Source: Deltaproteobacteria bacterium (GTDB lineage: Bacteria; UBA10199; DSSB01). Taken from it: DNA of 64,000 nt. The position numbers and the translations under genes were made by a program. The stretch lies in NCBI GenBank assembly GCA_024233625.1, contig JACKPJ010000005.1, positions 55,514 to 119,513 of the forward strand, given 5' to 3'. Below, piece by piece: positions 1 through 8,437 of the stretch (position 1 is its first letter; each line of letters opens with the position of its first letter). The notes beneath the pieces are model-generated. The model did no database searches and was not told the origin of the DNA. It saw only the letters and a list, made by a program, of their open reading frames with translations.

Positions 1-87
1 GCCCCTGAAGTTTATCAAATAATTGCTGAAACTTTGGCAAAGAAAAGACAATCCCAAAAAAAGAAAAAAAGTTCTAACAAAAATTAG
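1..87 (+). CDS. C-terminal tail of a truncated gene, possibly FlhB C-terminal-domain-like
   Basis: The first 28 codons run in frame 1 to a TAG at 85-87, so a gene enters from the left edge. The visible peptide starts APEVYQIIAETLAKK and ends in a Lys/Ser-rich tail. The pattern Pro-Glu-x-Tyr-x-x-(I/V)-Ala-Glu-x-Leu-Ala resembles the end of the cytoplasmic domain of FlhB and of the short FlhB-like (YlqH-type) proteins. With so little sequence this is only a suggestion. The open frame is certain, the family is not. Confidence 0.4.
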   Translation, partial: APEVYQIIAETLAKKRQSQKKKKSSNKN

Positions 88-240
88 AACTTAAAAAAAT
101 TTCTCACACGCCAACTAACCGTGACCCTGCAGGCAAAGGAATCTTAGTTTTTTTTAGATAAGATTAGGATTTTTTATTTAATGAAATAGAAAATTTTTGA
201 TAGATCTCAACAAAATTTTACCATTTAAAGGAGAAGCCAA

Positions 241-597
241 GTGATTAAATTTTACGGATACAATAAATGCTCAACCTGTCGAAATGCTAAAAAGTGGCTG
301 AAAAAAAATCAAATACCCTTTACAGAAATCGATATTACCACAAACCCTCCTTCGCAATCAGCTCTTCAAAAAATAATCAAACAAAGCAACTTAGAGCTTA
401 AAAATTTCCTTAATCAAAGTGGCATTCAATACCGTGAACTCAATATGAAAGAAAAAGTCAAAACTCTCTCTCAAAAAGAAATTATTCAAATGATGGCAAA
501 CGAAGGACGCCTCATCAAAAGACCGATTGTTACTGATGGCCAAAAAATTTCCGTTGGTTTCAAGGAAGAAGATTTTAAAAATATATGGCTAGATTAA
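241..597 (+). CDS. Spx/MgsR/ArsC-family thioredoxin-fold protein
   Basis: This 118-residue protein has the size and layout of the ArsC/Spx superfamily. A Cys-x-x-Cys pair lies near the N-terminus (C10 and C13 in NKCSTCRNAKKWL) and the family block GRLIKRPIV lies near residue 90. Family members are either glutaredoxin/thioredoxin-linked arsenate reductases or, in the Spx branch, redox-sensing RNA-polymerase-binding regulators. The CxxC is typical of Spx/MgsR and of YffB-like proteins, so arsenate reduction is not assured. It starts at GTG 241 behind an AGGAGAAG Shine-Dalgarno. No arsenic genes are adjacent. The family call is strong, the function open. Confidence 0.85.
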   Translation: MIKFYGYNKCSTCRNAKKWLKKNQIPFTEIDITTNPPSQSALQKIIKQSNLELKNFLNQSGIQYRELNMKEKVKTLSQKEIIQMMANEGRLIKRPIVTDGQKISVGFKEEDFKNIWLD

Positions 598-634
598 TTT
601 ACGCAGCATAGTATCTTTATTTGTATAAATTAAA

Positions 635-2536
635 TTATGGCAAAGGTGGTAAAGGCGGTAATTTCTCAGTAGGCATCGTTGGTGCAGGCTCTGGATTAGA
701 GCTAGGCATAGTAGGAGGTGCTGGCGGAGGAAGATCCATCGGTGGCAATGATTTAACATCTTCTTTTTTTATATCATTATCTAAATTGTCAGACGAGACA
801 TTTGTCTCGCTTTCTTTTAACTGATCACCTGCTCCCTCAGAAGTTCTTTCTTTTTTAAGGTCCAAATTTTGTCTAAAGCCTACTTTTTCCTCTGCAGCTT
901 CTGATTTTACTATTGCCATTTGCACCAAGGGGGCTTCCAGACTCAACTGATGCAAAACTTTTTGCTCCTTCCAAAAAGCTGCAAAATTATCTTGCTCCTG
1001 GGTATAAGGTGAGTAATTTTTTTCAACATCCGCTCTCCATGCTTGAATCCAAATTAATATACTGCCTCCCTTTTCATTGAATGGAGATCTCGCCAAGGGA
1101 AAAACTTCTAAAAGATTTTGATCTTCTGCAACAAAAGCATCTTGCAAAGGTGGTTCTGAGAGAAATTCAGTTTGCTTTGGAGATCTGAAATGAGCACCTG
1201 CAATAACTAATGTGCGAAAGGAGTCTAAATCAATGGATTCCGTTTTGCTTGTATTAGATTTATTGAGCAAATATTGTCGTGCAATCTTTTTTATGTTTTT
1301 CTCAGGCAAATCAATAGGAGCTCGAATTTCTTTCACAAGCCAATCTCCATAACGCATTAAAAAATCATCATAGCTAGCGTAAGGCTTGAATTCCTGAGTA
1401 GTCGCCTCTCTTGAACCCTCATTGACTAAGTCTTGCATACTTTTGATATTTTCGGCATTTTCTGGATCCTGCAAAGCCACGTCCATTCCTGTACTTTGAA
1501 ATAAAGGAATCCCAACTCGCAATCGCTGCATCATGGGTAAAGAAAAAAACAAAGGATTACTGTCATGAATGACAATAAAAACACCTTGAGAGTACAAATA
1601 ACGTAATAAAAGAACCATTTCTTTAAAAGCTACAGGAGCCTTCTCCCCTGCCAAGCTTTCCTCCCAAATTTGGTGAATCTCACGTAAGCTCTTACCTCGA
1701 TAGGACTGTGCTGAGAAAAAATTTGCCCAGTGTTGACCATAAACAGCTTTGAGTTTTTCGTAATAGTCTGTGATTTTTATTTCCGAGGCTTCATCTTTTC
1801 CCTTCCTATTTTTGGCTTTTTCGTTACCTACAGAGTCTAAAGATTGTTCTGCGTTTTCTTCAACTGCAGGAGAAAAAAATCCTAAATGTTCAAGCTTACC
1901 TTTTTCCCATTTCATCTTTTCTAAAGACATTAATTGATAAAAAATATTTTCACTTAAATGACTCGGCCAAAGACTGCCTTCACCAGAAAAAATTGCAACT
2001 TGATCAGACAAATTCGACTGCAACTTTAATTGGCCTAAATACTGACAAATCTGAATATAATTAGATTCTGTCCAATTCTCTTGAGGCATGACAGAAGCAC
2101 AATCAAAAGCAATCACTTCTGTCCAGCACTGGCCTTGATTATCTTTAAATGCACATTCTGAATTGTTTTGATCTTGAACTTTTGCAAAATGAATTGAGAC
2201 ATACTTAAGAGGTTTACCTGACTCGACTTGCTGTTGAACAAGCTGCATAATTTGGAACAAATATTTTTTATCTTGAATACCAAATCTCTTGATCAAGTCT
2301 TCTTCATCTAGTTTATCTGTCTCAGGAGGATTCTTGGCAATTTCTTCAACTGCAATACCATTAATTTTCATTCCACTTAATTGAGATAAAGCAAGAGAAA
2401 TTTTTGGAATGGGCTTTTCTTCAGGCTCTTTGACTTCTTTTTTACCTCCACAAGAAAAAGATAAAAAAGGTAAGAAAAGAAAAATAAGTAATATATAAAT
2501 TTTACTTTTTAAAAAAAAATTATTTTTATGAAACAT
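635..2536 (-). CDS. Large lipoprotein of unknown function with proline-rich C-terminus
   Basis: This 633-residue protein has a Lys/Asn-rich start, a hydrophobic stretch and a lipobox-like LSFSC near residue 29, followed by GGKK, so it is predicted to be a lipidated envelope protein. The final 35 or so residues are a Pro-rich tail (PPPAPP, PPLPPLP). The middle is mixed alpha/beta with a charged linker around residues 235-250. I do not recognise a domain. The start at 2536 is supported by GGAGG about 6 nt upstream. It lies downstream of another exported-protein gene on the same strand, separated by a 151-bp dispersed repeat. Confidence 0.8.
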   Translation of the reverse strand: MFHKNNFFLKSKIYILLIFLFLPFLSFSCGGKKEVKEPEEKPIPKISLALSQLSGMKINGIAVEEIAKNPPETDKLDEEDLIKRFGIQDKKYLFQIMQLVQQQVESGKPLKYVSIHFAKVQDQNNSECAFKDNQGQCWTEVIAFDCASVMPQENWTESNYIQICQYLGQLKLQSNLSDQVAIFSGEGSLWPSHLSENIFYQLMSLEKMKWEKGKLEHLGFFSPAVEENAEQSLDSVGNEKAKNRKGKDEASEIKITDYYEKLKAVYGQHWANFFSAQSYRGKSLREIHQIWEESLAGEKAPVAFKEMVLLLRYLYSQGVFIVIHDSNPLFFSLPMMQRLRVGIPLFQSTGMDVALQDPENAENIKSMQDLVNEGSREATTQEFKPYASYDDFLMRYGDWLVKEIRAPIDLPEKNIKKIARQYLLNKSNTSKTESIDLDSFRTLVIAGAHFRSPKQTEFLSEPPLQDAFVAEDQNLLEVFPLARSPFNEKGGSILIWIQAWRADVEKNYSPYTQEQDNFAAFWKEQKVLHQLSLEAPLVQMAIVKSEAAEEKVGFRQNLDLKKERTSEGAGDQLKESETNVSSDNLDNDIKKEDVKSLPPMDLPPPAPPTMPSSNPEPAPTMPTEKLPPLPPLP

Positions 2537-2602
2537 GCAAATCCTCCCCCATGGGAATAAAAAAACACTTACCCGCTCAACAAATTAAGCTTAATAGAAG
2601 AA

Positions 2603-2753
2603 AGGCCTATTGAAAAATAGCTTTCTAAAGCGGCTTTGATGAAATTTTTATTTTTGAGAGCAATCACACAACAATAATTTCATCAGCCTGGCCCAGCGGC
2701 GGCGCTTGAGCTGCGGGCCAGAAAGCGAGAGAAAGTTATTTTTCAATAGGCTC
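2603..2753. repeat. Dispersed palindromic element, copy A
   Basis: A 151-bp intergenic unit bounded by inverted ends: GCCTATTGAAAAATA at the left matches the reverse complement of TATTTTTCAATAGGC at the right, and the match continues into CTTTCT. A second nested pair is TGATGAAATT with AATTTCATCA. A GC-rich hairpin (CTGGCCC to GGGCCAG, 2688-2721) sits towards the right end. Copies B (31699-31853) and C (49333-49484) share the layout. AAGAAA occurs immediately outside both ends (2598-2603 and 2754-2759), which could be a target duplication but is low-complexity. Confidence 0.75.
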
Positions 2754-2776
2754 AAGAAATATAAACTGATTTCATC

Positions 2777-3295
2777 CTAGGGAGTCAATTGAAAAGCTTG
2801 AAAAAAAACTTGTCTTAATTTTTCTTTAGGCAACTCAGCTACCACAGTATAAAGTTTTTTATCTTTGAGGAAAAAGCGAACTTTACCTTCTATTCCAGAC
2901 TTTTTTTTGTAATGCAACTCACGTCCTTCAACTTGTTTGAGAGAAACTTTTTGAAAGGATAACTCTTTTGCATTTGCATCTTTTAAAAAGGCTTTTTTCG
3001 CTTTTTCATAAATACTACTCGAACTGCTAAAAACAGTGGCAATTTCAGGAATCTCGCTAACATCAATTGCCCATTCACTCGTTTTGTTTTTTACAAAAAA
3101 TTTTTTATGAGGAACATTGCCAACAAAGGTTTTTTCAATTAGCCTGACCTGTTGAGGTTTTTGAGGAAAGTAGGCTATAAAGCCTTCATGTTTACTTTGA
3201 AAAGTGAGAGAAAAAACTGAAGAAGGAAGCAGAATAATTGCGAAAACAACACATCTCAATATTTTAATATTTTTTTTTAACTGCGTTCTATACAT
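2777..3295 (-). CDS. Exported protein of unknown function
   Basis: This 172-residue protein has an N-terminal signal peptide (basic start, hydrophobic core, likely cleavage after VFS near residue 29). The mature part begins with a pattern of the type F-x-S-x-x-E-G-F-x-A-Y-F-P-x-K-P, seen at the start of many small periplasmic alpha/beta proteins, and is Lys-rich. I do not assign a function. The gene ends 24 bp from repeat copy A, which separates it from the lipoprotein gene downstream. Confidence 0.7.
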   Translation of the reverse strand: MYRTQLKKNIKILRCVVFAIILLPSSVFSLTFQSKHEGFIAYFPQKPQQVRLIEKTFVGNVPHKKFFVKNKTSEWAIDVSEIPEIATVFSSSSSIYEKAKKAFLKDANAKELSFQKVSLKQVEGRELHYKKKSGIEGKVRFFLKDKKLYTVVAELPKEKLRQVFFQAFQLTP

Positions 3296-3368
3296 ACATA
3301 TGATTTAACGAGATCAAAAACTTCTCCGATCTAAATACTTTAGTATTTAGAATAACACAGCTAAACGA

Positions 3369-4070
3369 TTAGGAACACTCTTTTTGATATTTTGCACTAA
3401 TTTTAAGCCCGACTTCTTCCCATGTTTTTGAAACCCCATCTTCACCCGTATGCAAACTTTTACAAGCTTCATGAATAGAATCAAAGGCAGCTTTTAATTT
3501 AAAATCTTCCATCGTAAACTTGCCTTCAGCGTTAAAATTGTTTTCTGCATCAATTTGATATTTCATCGGAATGCTATAGGAAACATTATTCATATTGATC
3601 TTAAAAACTATATCACCCGATTTTTCATCTCCGGAAAAACTTTCAACTTCTCCATTAATTAAGAACGCAGGAGTAAATTTCTGAAAAAAGTATTCTCGAA
3701 TGGTCGCATTACGACCTGCATTGTTGGACTCGACTGAGGAAGCATCAATTTCAACTTTTAAGCCTTTAACAAGGGTCTCTAAATCAGCAGCAGACTTAGA
3801 ACCTTTGATCTCATAAGTATTAAAAGTCCCCATTACAGGTGCTTTTTCGGTATATTTATAAGCTATCCATTGAATTTGGATATCTTTAGGATCAACTGCG
3901 TAGTGACAAGCAGCTTCTGAACTTCCCTCTTCAACAGCTTTTGTCACGGACGACTGAGAGGCATTCTCAGAAATTTGTTTTTCACTCTTGCAAGCAGAAA
4001 AAACCACCAAAGGACTTAATAAAAATAAACCTAAGTACAAGTGAACTCGCTTAAAATTAAATTGCTTCAT
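3369..4070 (-). CDS. YceI-family lipoprotein
   Basis: This 233-residue protein has a signal sequence and a lipobox ending at Cys26 (VVFSAC), so it is predicted to be anchored in the envelope. From about residue 54 it matches the YceI pattern: a D-P-x-x-x-x-x-W start, a V-x-G-x-F strand, and V-E-I-D-A-S-S-V-E-S followed by N-A-x-R-N-x-x-I-R-E-Y-F-F, the region where YceI proteins define their lipocalin-like barrel. The family binds isoprenoid or other amphiphilic ligands. The start is supported by AGGAAG 5-6 nt upstream. Confidence 0.85.
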   Translation of the reverse strand: MKQFNFKRVHLYLGLFLLSPLVVFSACKSEKQISENASQSSVTKAVEEGSSEAACHYAVDPKDIQIQWIAYKYTEKAPVMGTFNTYEIKGSKSAADLETLVKGLKVEIDASSVESNNAGRNATIREYFFQKFTPAFLINGEVESFSGDEKSGDIVFKINMNNVSYSIPMKYQIDAENNFNAEGKFTMEDFKLKAAFDSIHEACKSLHTGEDGVSKTWEEVGLKISAKYQKECS

Positions 4071-4154
4071 AAAAGCTTCCTTTTTTTCAACACTCTCATA
4101 TTTTTGAAAACTAGATTGCGCGATGACATCAGATAATGCAATAAAAAATTTAAC

Positions 4155-4511
4155 ATGGAAAAAAAATTAGGGATTCTTCTCTTACTGTGGAGAGGTATGA
4201 AAAAACGCTGTCCTCGCTGCGGAAAAGGTAAACTTTATGAAGCTTGGTATCGATTGCAAAAAAATTGTTCTCAATGTGGTTATCTTTATTATCGTGATCC
4301 GATAGATATTTTATCCTTCATGTATATGAGCACGGCGCTCTTAACAGGTTTATTTATCTTATTGATGTTCTCTTTAACACCCTCTAATCTAGCTTTAGGC
4401 AGAGTCCTTATCGGTATTTTAGGTTTTTTTACTATTGTAGGAACTCTTCCACAACGCAAAGGAATTGCCATCGCAATCGAATACTGGACGCGAACTCATT
4501 TAGAAGAATGA
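4155..4511 (+). CDS. DUF983-family small membrane protein with zinc-ribbon-like N-terminus
   Basis: This 118-residue protein has two Cys pairs (CPRCGKGKLY near residue 20 and CSQCGY near residue 38). Two hydrophobic segments follow, at about residues 52-75 and 82-98. This is the usual arrangement of DUF983 proteins, which often lie near cytochrome-oxidase genes. Here the oxidase operon is 39 kb away. The biochemical role is not established. It is convergent with nfuA, 8 bp apart. Confidence 0.8.
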   Translation: MEKKLGILLLLWRGMKKRCPRCGKGKLYEAWYRLQKNCSQCGYLYYRDPIDILSFMYMSTALLTGLFILLMFSLTPSNLALGRVLIGILGFFTIVGTLPQRKGIAIAIEYWTRTHLEE

Positions 4512-4519
4512 ACGTTTGT

Positions 4520-5107
4520 CTATTTGAAAAAAGGATTCGCACCTGCAGTATGATCGGTATGATCAGCTACCCCCTTAATTTGAGGAAATGCTTGTTTAAG
4601 ACGCTGCTCAATACCTTGTTTAACGGTCACATCAATCTGACTACAGCCTTGACACCCACCTCCAAAACGTAAGTACACAACGTTGTCTTCAATAGTTAGT
4701 AGCTCAGCTCTTCCCCCATGCATAGCTAATCCAGGGTTAATTTCGTTGTTCAGTAAATTTTGCACCTGAACCACTAGAGGATTGCTGTTATCGAGCGGTG
4801 CGAAACCCTGGGCTTCTTCGACTTCTTTTGTCAAAAATTGATCTTGATCAAAGTCAAGGATGACATTTTGGAATAAACTTTGCTCCTCTTTTGTGACAAT
4901 GACCAAAAAACCTTCGTGTTCAACAAAAAAGTGAGTATTGGGATCACGTAAGGGTTCTTCTTCAACCTGCAATTGATTTAATTCGACGGTTTTTACTTGA
5001 ACCGTTTGACCATCCTCTTTTTTTAGAAAAATTCCTTGTAAGCTAGAATCCTTTCCCGCTGTCAGTTGATTAAGCTTCCCTTTTGCTGTTTCACTAAAAC
5101 TTAACAT
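4520..5107 (-). CDS. nfuA: Fe-S cluster carrier NfuA-like protein
   Basis: At 195 residues it is close to E. coli NfuA. The N-terminal part (about 1-100) corresponds to the degenerate A-type (HesB-like) domain, without its cysteines. The C-terminal part (about 112-190) is a NifU domain with NPGLAMHGG and the cluster-binding GGCQGCS (Cys152 and Cys155). NfuA receives 4Fe-4S clusters from the assembly machinery and delivers them to target apoproteins, which helps under oxidative stress or iron limitation. The start has AAGGAAG upstream. No isc or suf genes are in the window. Confidence 0.92.
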   Translation of the reverse strand: MLSFSETAKGKLNQLTAGKDSSLQGIFLKKEDGQTVQVKTVELNQLQVEEEPLRDPNTHFFVEHEGFLVIVTKEEQSLFQNVILDFDQDQFLTKEVEEAQGFAPLDNSNPLVVQVQNLLNNEINPGLAMHGGRAELLTIEDNVVYLRFGGGCQGCSQIDVTVKQGIEQRLKQAFPQIKGVADHTDHTAGANPFFK

Positions 5108-5205
5108 ATTTTCTTCCTTTATGATTAATCTACACTATAGCCTTTTAACTTTTCTTTAGTAAATGATATTATTATTTATTAAAATATTTTCTCTTAATAT
5201 ATAGG

Positions 5206-6060
5206 CTAGGATTTTGAAAAAAGCCGACTAGCTAAATATCCCCAAAGCATTCCTCCCACTAAACCCACTCCATGGGCTGCATTGGCCACGTGTTCAATGA
5301 TCCCAACTAAACAAACGAAAAACCAAATGATCATCATATTGACAGTTGAAGGATGCAAAAAATAACCACTACCAGGGTCAAATTTTCCTCTGATCCAGAT
5401 ATACCCCAATAAGCCGTATACCACCCCCGACATTCCTCCAAAATTTGTCCCACTAAAGAAGTATTGGGCAATATTCGAAGCAATTGCAATCACTAAAACA
5501 AAGATCGCTAAAAACCAAGGACTTTGCTTGTTTTCGACCATGGAACCCAAGTCTCTAAGCCACAACATATTAAAGACTAAATGGAGGATCCCAAAATGAA
5601 TAAAAATGGGCGTCACCAAACGCCATATTTGACCTTCTCTAATATATGGGAAAAAAGTGACTAAATGCTGAATCAATGCCTTATCGCTCCCAAGGTCCGA
5701 AATTAAAGCGACGACGACAGAAATTCCGATAAGAGACCAAGTTAAATAAGCAGTCTGCGCACTTTGTCGATGCCATTGAGTACGAACATCGACAAATTTA
5801 TTCCTTGTACGCTTTTCTTCTCGATCCTCTTGACGCAGCTTGATTCGAGCTTCGGTCGCTTTATCAAAGCGTTTATCTTGAGGACTTTGATAGAAGTCAT
5901 CCAGTATTTTTTGAGCCGCATCTATTTTGTCATCATCATAAATCCATAAATGCCACTCTTGACCCTCTTGCCGCAGTTGATTATCAATTTTCTGAGTATA
6001 TAGATATTCGCCGATTTTTTTTGCTTTAGAATAATTTGAAAAAGTCGCAATCTGTCTCAT
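5206..6060 (-). CDS. glpG: Rhomboid intramembrane serine protease GlpG
   Basis: This 284-residue protein has a cytosolic N-terminal domain (about 1-100) and six or so membrane helices. The rhomboid dyad is present: Ser211 in FGGMSGVVYG and His263 in NAAHGVGLVGG. The oxyanion-hole residues His160 and Asn164 are also there (ILHLVFNMLW). The layout matches GlpG, which cleaves single-pass membrane proteins within or near the membrane. Its start is 4 bp downstream of the stop of the 257-aa gene, with AGGA upstream, so the two are very likely cotranscribed. Confidence 0.93.
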   Translation of the reverse strand: MRQIATFSNYSKAKKIGEYLYTQKIDNQLRQEGQEWHLWIYDDDKIDAAQKILDDFYQSPQDKRFDKATEARIKLRQEDREEKRTRNKFVDVRTQWHRQSAQTAYLTWSLIGISVVVALISDLGSDKALIQHLVTFFPYIREGQIWRLVTPIFIHFGILHLVFNMLWLRDLGSMVENKQSPWFLAIFVLVIAIASNIAQYFFSGTNFGGMSGVVYGLLGYIWIRGKFDPGSGYFLHPSTVNMMIIWFFVCLVGIIEHVANAAHGVGLVGGMLWGYLASRLFSKS

Positions 6061-6064
6061 GATC

Positions 6065-6838
6065 CTAATAATTTACTCGCCAAGGTTCATCACTGCGACT
6101 CCAAATATCATAATAACTATTGATTGCATTATAACGAGCAGCTTCAAATCCAGGAACAAAGCGACTTAAGGCTTTTTGATCTTGAAGTTTTCCTAAGATA
6201 ACCTGTTTATGAGTAATGATAATATCACTCTTGATCTGATTCAGTTCGAGGGTTTTAATAGGTCCTGAAGTTTGAATTTCGGTGATATAATCAATGGCTT
6301 GCTCCAAATAAAGAGCAGCATTTTGATAATCCTTACCTGCAATGAGATCAGAGGCATTATTTAATGCTATCTCTGCTGCTGTAATCTTTAATACGGGGCT
6401 ATCCGCATCTTCTAGGGCTTGCGCTCGACGGTAAGCCTGAGCCAGTGAGTTTAAAGCTTCCTCTTTATTTGCCTTCATCAAGGCACGATTGGCATTTCTT
6501 AAATCAGATTCTAATTGAGACATAAATTTCTTCAGTGAAGTCAAAGAACGCTGTCCAGAAACATCGCGCTCGGCTTGATCCAGATTTTTCTTCATCTCTA
6601 AAAGCAAGCGTCGCGCCTCAACGTAATTGCCTTTTTTAGTTATTTCAGCCAACTTTTGTAGATTATCGATGAGGCTTTTTAATCTTTGCCCCAGGTCTTC
6701 TTCAATTTGTACTAAACGTTTTGTCTCGGTTCCTAAACTCACATCTTTATCAAAAGTTTGGGATTGAAGAGATGGTCCACTATAAATGAATAATAATAAA
6801 ACTTGGCCTATCAAAATTCGAAAAGAAATTGACTTCAT
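6065..6838 (-). CDS. Exported helical protein of unknown function
   Basis: This 257-residue protein has an N-terminal signal peptide (likely cleavage after SLQS near residue 26). The mature part is almost entirely predicted helix rich in Lys, Glu, Leu and Ala, with heptad-like spacing resembling TPR or coiled-coil repeats (for example around YVEARRLLLEMKKNLDQAE). I recognise no catalytic motif. It sits between a TPR-protein gene and glpG on the same strand, so it may be a periplasmic partner or scaffold. The start has AGGGGA 5-6 nt upstream. Confidence 0.75.
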   Translation of the reverse strand: MKSISFRILIGQVLLLFIYSGPSLQSQTFDKDVSLGTETKRLVQIEEDLGQRLKSLIDNLQKLAEITKKGNYVEARRLLLEMKKNLDQAERDVSGQRSLTSLKKFMSQLESDLRNANRALMKANKEEALNSLAQAYRRAQALEDADSPVLKITAAEIALNNASDLIAGKDYQNAALYLEQAIDYITEIQTSGPIKTLELNQIKSDIIITHKQVILGKLQDQKALSRFVPGFEAARYNAINSYYDIWSRSDEPWRVNY

Positions 6839-6963
6839 ATTTTCCCCTATAATCAGGAATAACAGCTAAATTTTTTTAGCTAAAAAATTAAAGCACATTT
6901 TGCCTTTTTTTTCAGGATGCCATAAGTCCATCATAAAAGACTATGAAAAAATTCTTTGTCTAC

Positions 6964-7494
6964 TTATTCTTCCAAGCCCATCAACTTACCCAGTTTTTGC
7001 GCAAATGGAGAACCCTGTTTTTTCAAAATCTTATACTGAACTTTGGCAAGTTTGTAATCATAATGAGTCTTTTCCATATAAAGAACTCCCAAATAATAAT
7101 GGTATTTATCTCCCTGAGGAGCTTTTTGAACCGCTTGCTGAAGTTCTCTGAGTTCTAATAACTTCATCTTGAGACGACGATAAACTAAGGACATCTGATA
7201 ATGCGCTTCAGAATATTGTGGATTAATTTCAAGAGCCCTACGAAAAGTCATCAAAGAAAGTTCATAGAGTTGCTTTTCAGCATATAGCTTACCCAATTCG
7301 AGATGTAAGTTAAGATCTTTTGGGCTTTGTTTTAACTTTTCATAATAATCCGCAAAACGTTTATCCGTCTCTTGAGCATTTTGCAGGTTCTCCAATTGCT
7401 TAACCTGATCAATTCCAGCAGATAAAGCGGTCATTTCTGCTCCAAATATTAAAAGAACAAAACAAATCAAGTTGAAAAAATTTTTCATATTCAT
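6964..7494 (-). CDS. Exported tetratricopeptide-repeat protein
   Basis: This 176-residue protein has a signal peptide (about residues 1-26) and at least three TPR-like units at about residues 60-160. The clearest read LELGKLYAEKQLYELSLMTF and AHYQMSLVYRRL. TPRs mediate protein-protein contacts; no enzyme domain is seen. It starts the same-strand run TPR gene, 257-aa gene, glpG. ATG codons exist at residues 1 and 3; the first was kept. Confidence 0.75.
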   Translation of the reverse strand: MNMKNFFNLICFVLLIFGAEMTALSAGIDQVKQLENLQNAQETDKRFADYYEKLKQSPKDLNLHLELGKLYAEKQLYELSLMTFRRALEINPQYSEAHYQMSLVYRRLKMKLLELRELQQAVQKAPQGDKYHYYLGVLYMEKTHYDYKLAKVQYKILKKQGSPFAQKLGKLMGLEE

Positions 7495-7566
7495 AAAATA
7501 TTTATTCCTTTATAGCGATCGATTCCACAGTTGCGCAAACAATCTAATATAGTATATGCTGCAAAT

Positions 7567-8274
7567 ATGGTTTCAAAGATCGAAAGTCAATTAGGTCGTT
7601 TGCCCACGTGGATGAATCGTTCCAGTGGAAGCAGTAAAACAAGCGGCAAAGCTGCACCAAAAACCTTAGGCGAAACACCACCAATTATTGAACGCGAAGC
7701 AAACCATCCCGATCTATTGCCATTGCTTGCTCACTATGGAATGCTACAAAAAATTCGGCGCAAATTAAAACGCTTTTCAGGAAAAGACTGTAAAAAGATC
7801 ATTTTGGCAAGAAATACTATAGGCTCTGCAGATGATCAAGGGAACCTCTACTTAGGAATCGACTTTTTGCGCTCTCATCAAAATAATGAAGCTTTATTGG
7901 CAGGGGTCATGGCTCACGAATGGGGCCACCTGATTTCCAATTTATCTCATCAAAGCAGCCTGGAACACCTTAATTGGAACCAAATTTTCGAGCTAAGACG
8001 CGAAGAAGAAGCTTCGGCAGATGTTTTTTGCGGCCGGATGATGGCGATGATGGACTATCCTATTGAGCCGATTTGCGATTTTTTGACGCGAGCTGAAAAA
8101 ACAGAAAAAAACAATACCACTCTTAAATATTATGCGGCGCCAATTCGTGTCGCAATGATAGAAGAGGCCTTTCGACGTCATTTTGCACGCAAAAGTACCA
8201 CTAAAAAAATATTTCAAAAACGCATCTACTCAAACCCTTATACCTCAAAACTCATTGCCCCTGAAGACAGCTAA
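7567..8274 (+). CDS. M48-type zinc metallopeptidase domain protein
   Basis: About 235 residues with the zincin motif HEWGH at residues 117-121. An acidic EEEASAD follows about 27 residues later and would supply the third zinc ligand, as in M48 peptidases. Unlike HtpX or BepA it has no obvious membrane helix or signal peptide, so a soluble cytoplasmic enzyme is likely. The N-terminal 45 residues are Ser/Gly/Pro-rich. The start is uncertain: an in-frame TTG lies at 7531, but neither start has a clear Shine-Dalgarno, and I prefer ATG 7567. The substrate is unknown. Confidence 0.8.
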   Translation: MVSKIESQLGRLPTWMNRSSGSSKTSGKAAPKTLGETPPIIEREANHPDLLPLLAHYGMLQKIRRKLKRFSGKDCKKIILARNTIGSADDQGNLYLGIDFLRSHQNNEALLAGVMAHEWGHLISNLSHQSSLEHLNWNQIFELRREEEASADVFCGRMMAMMDYPIEPICDFLTRAEKTEKNNTTLKYYAAPIRVAMIEEAFRRHFARKSTTKKIFQKRIYSNPYTSKLIAPEDS

Positions 8275-8437
8275 ACAAAAGCTCTCAAATTAGACAGTTG
8301 ACAAACAAGCAATTTAAGTAAAGTCTTGAAATAACCTCAGCATTTTCTCTATTTTGCGACTGCGAAATTGAGTACTAACATAAACAATGTCACTTGATTC
8401 AGATTAGCAAGCCTGCTAGTCTCTCTTTCCCAAAGCT

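Noticed and set aside
241..597. Calling the Spx/ArsC-like gene an arsenate reductase
   Set aside because: The CxxC form and absence of arsenic genes leave Spx/MgsR or YffB equally likely.
635..2536. Possible ChaN/TIKI-type domain in the large lipoprotein
   Set aside because: A GE-like segment was seen but the GExH signature and its partner residues are missing.
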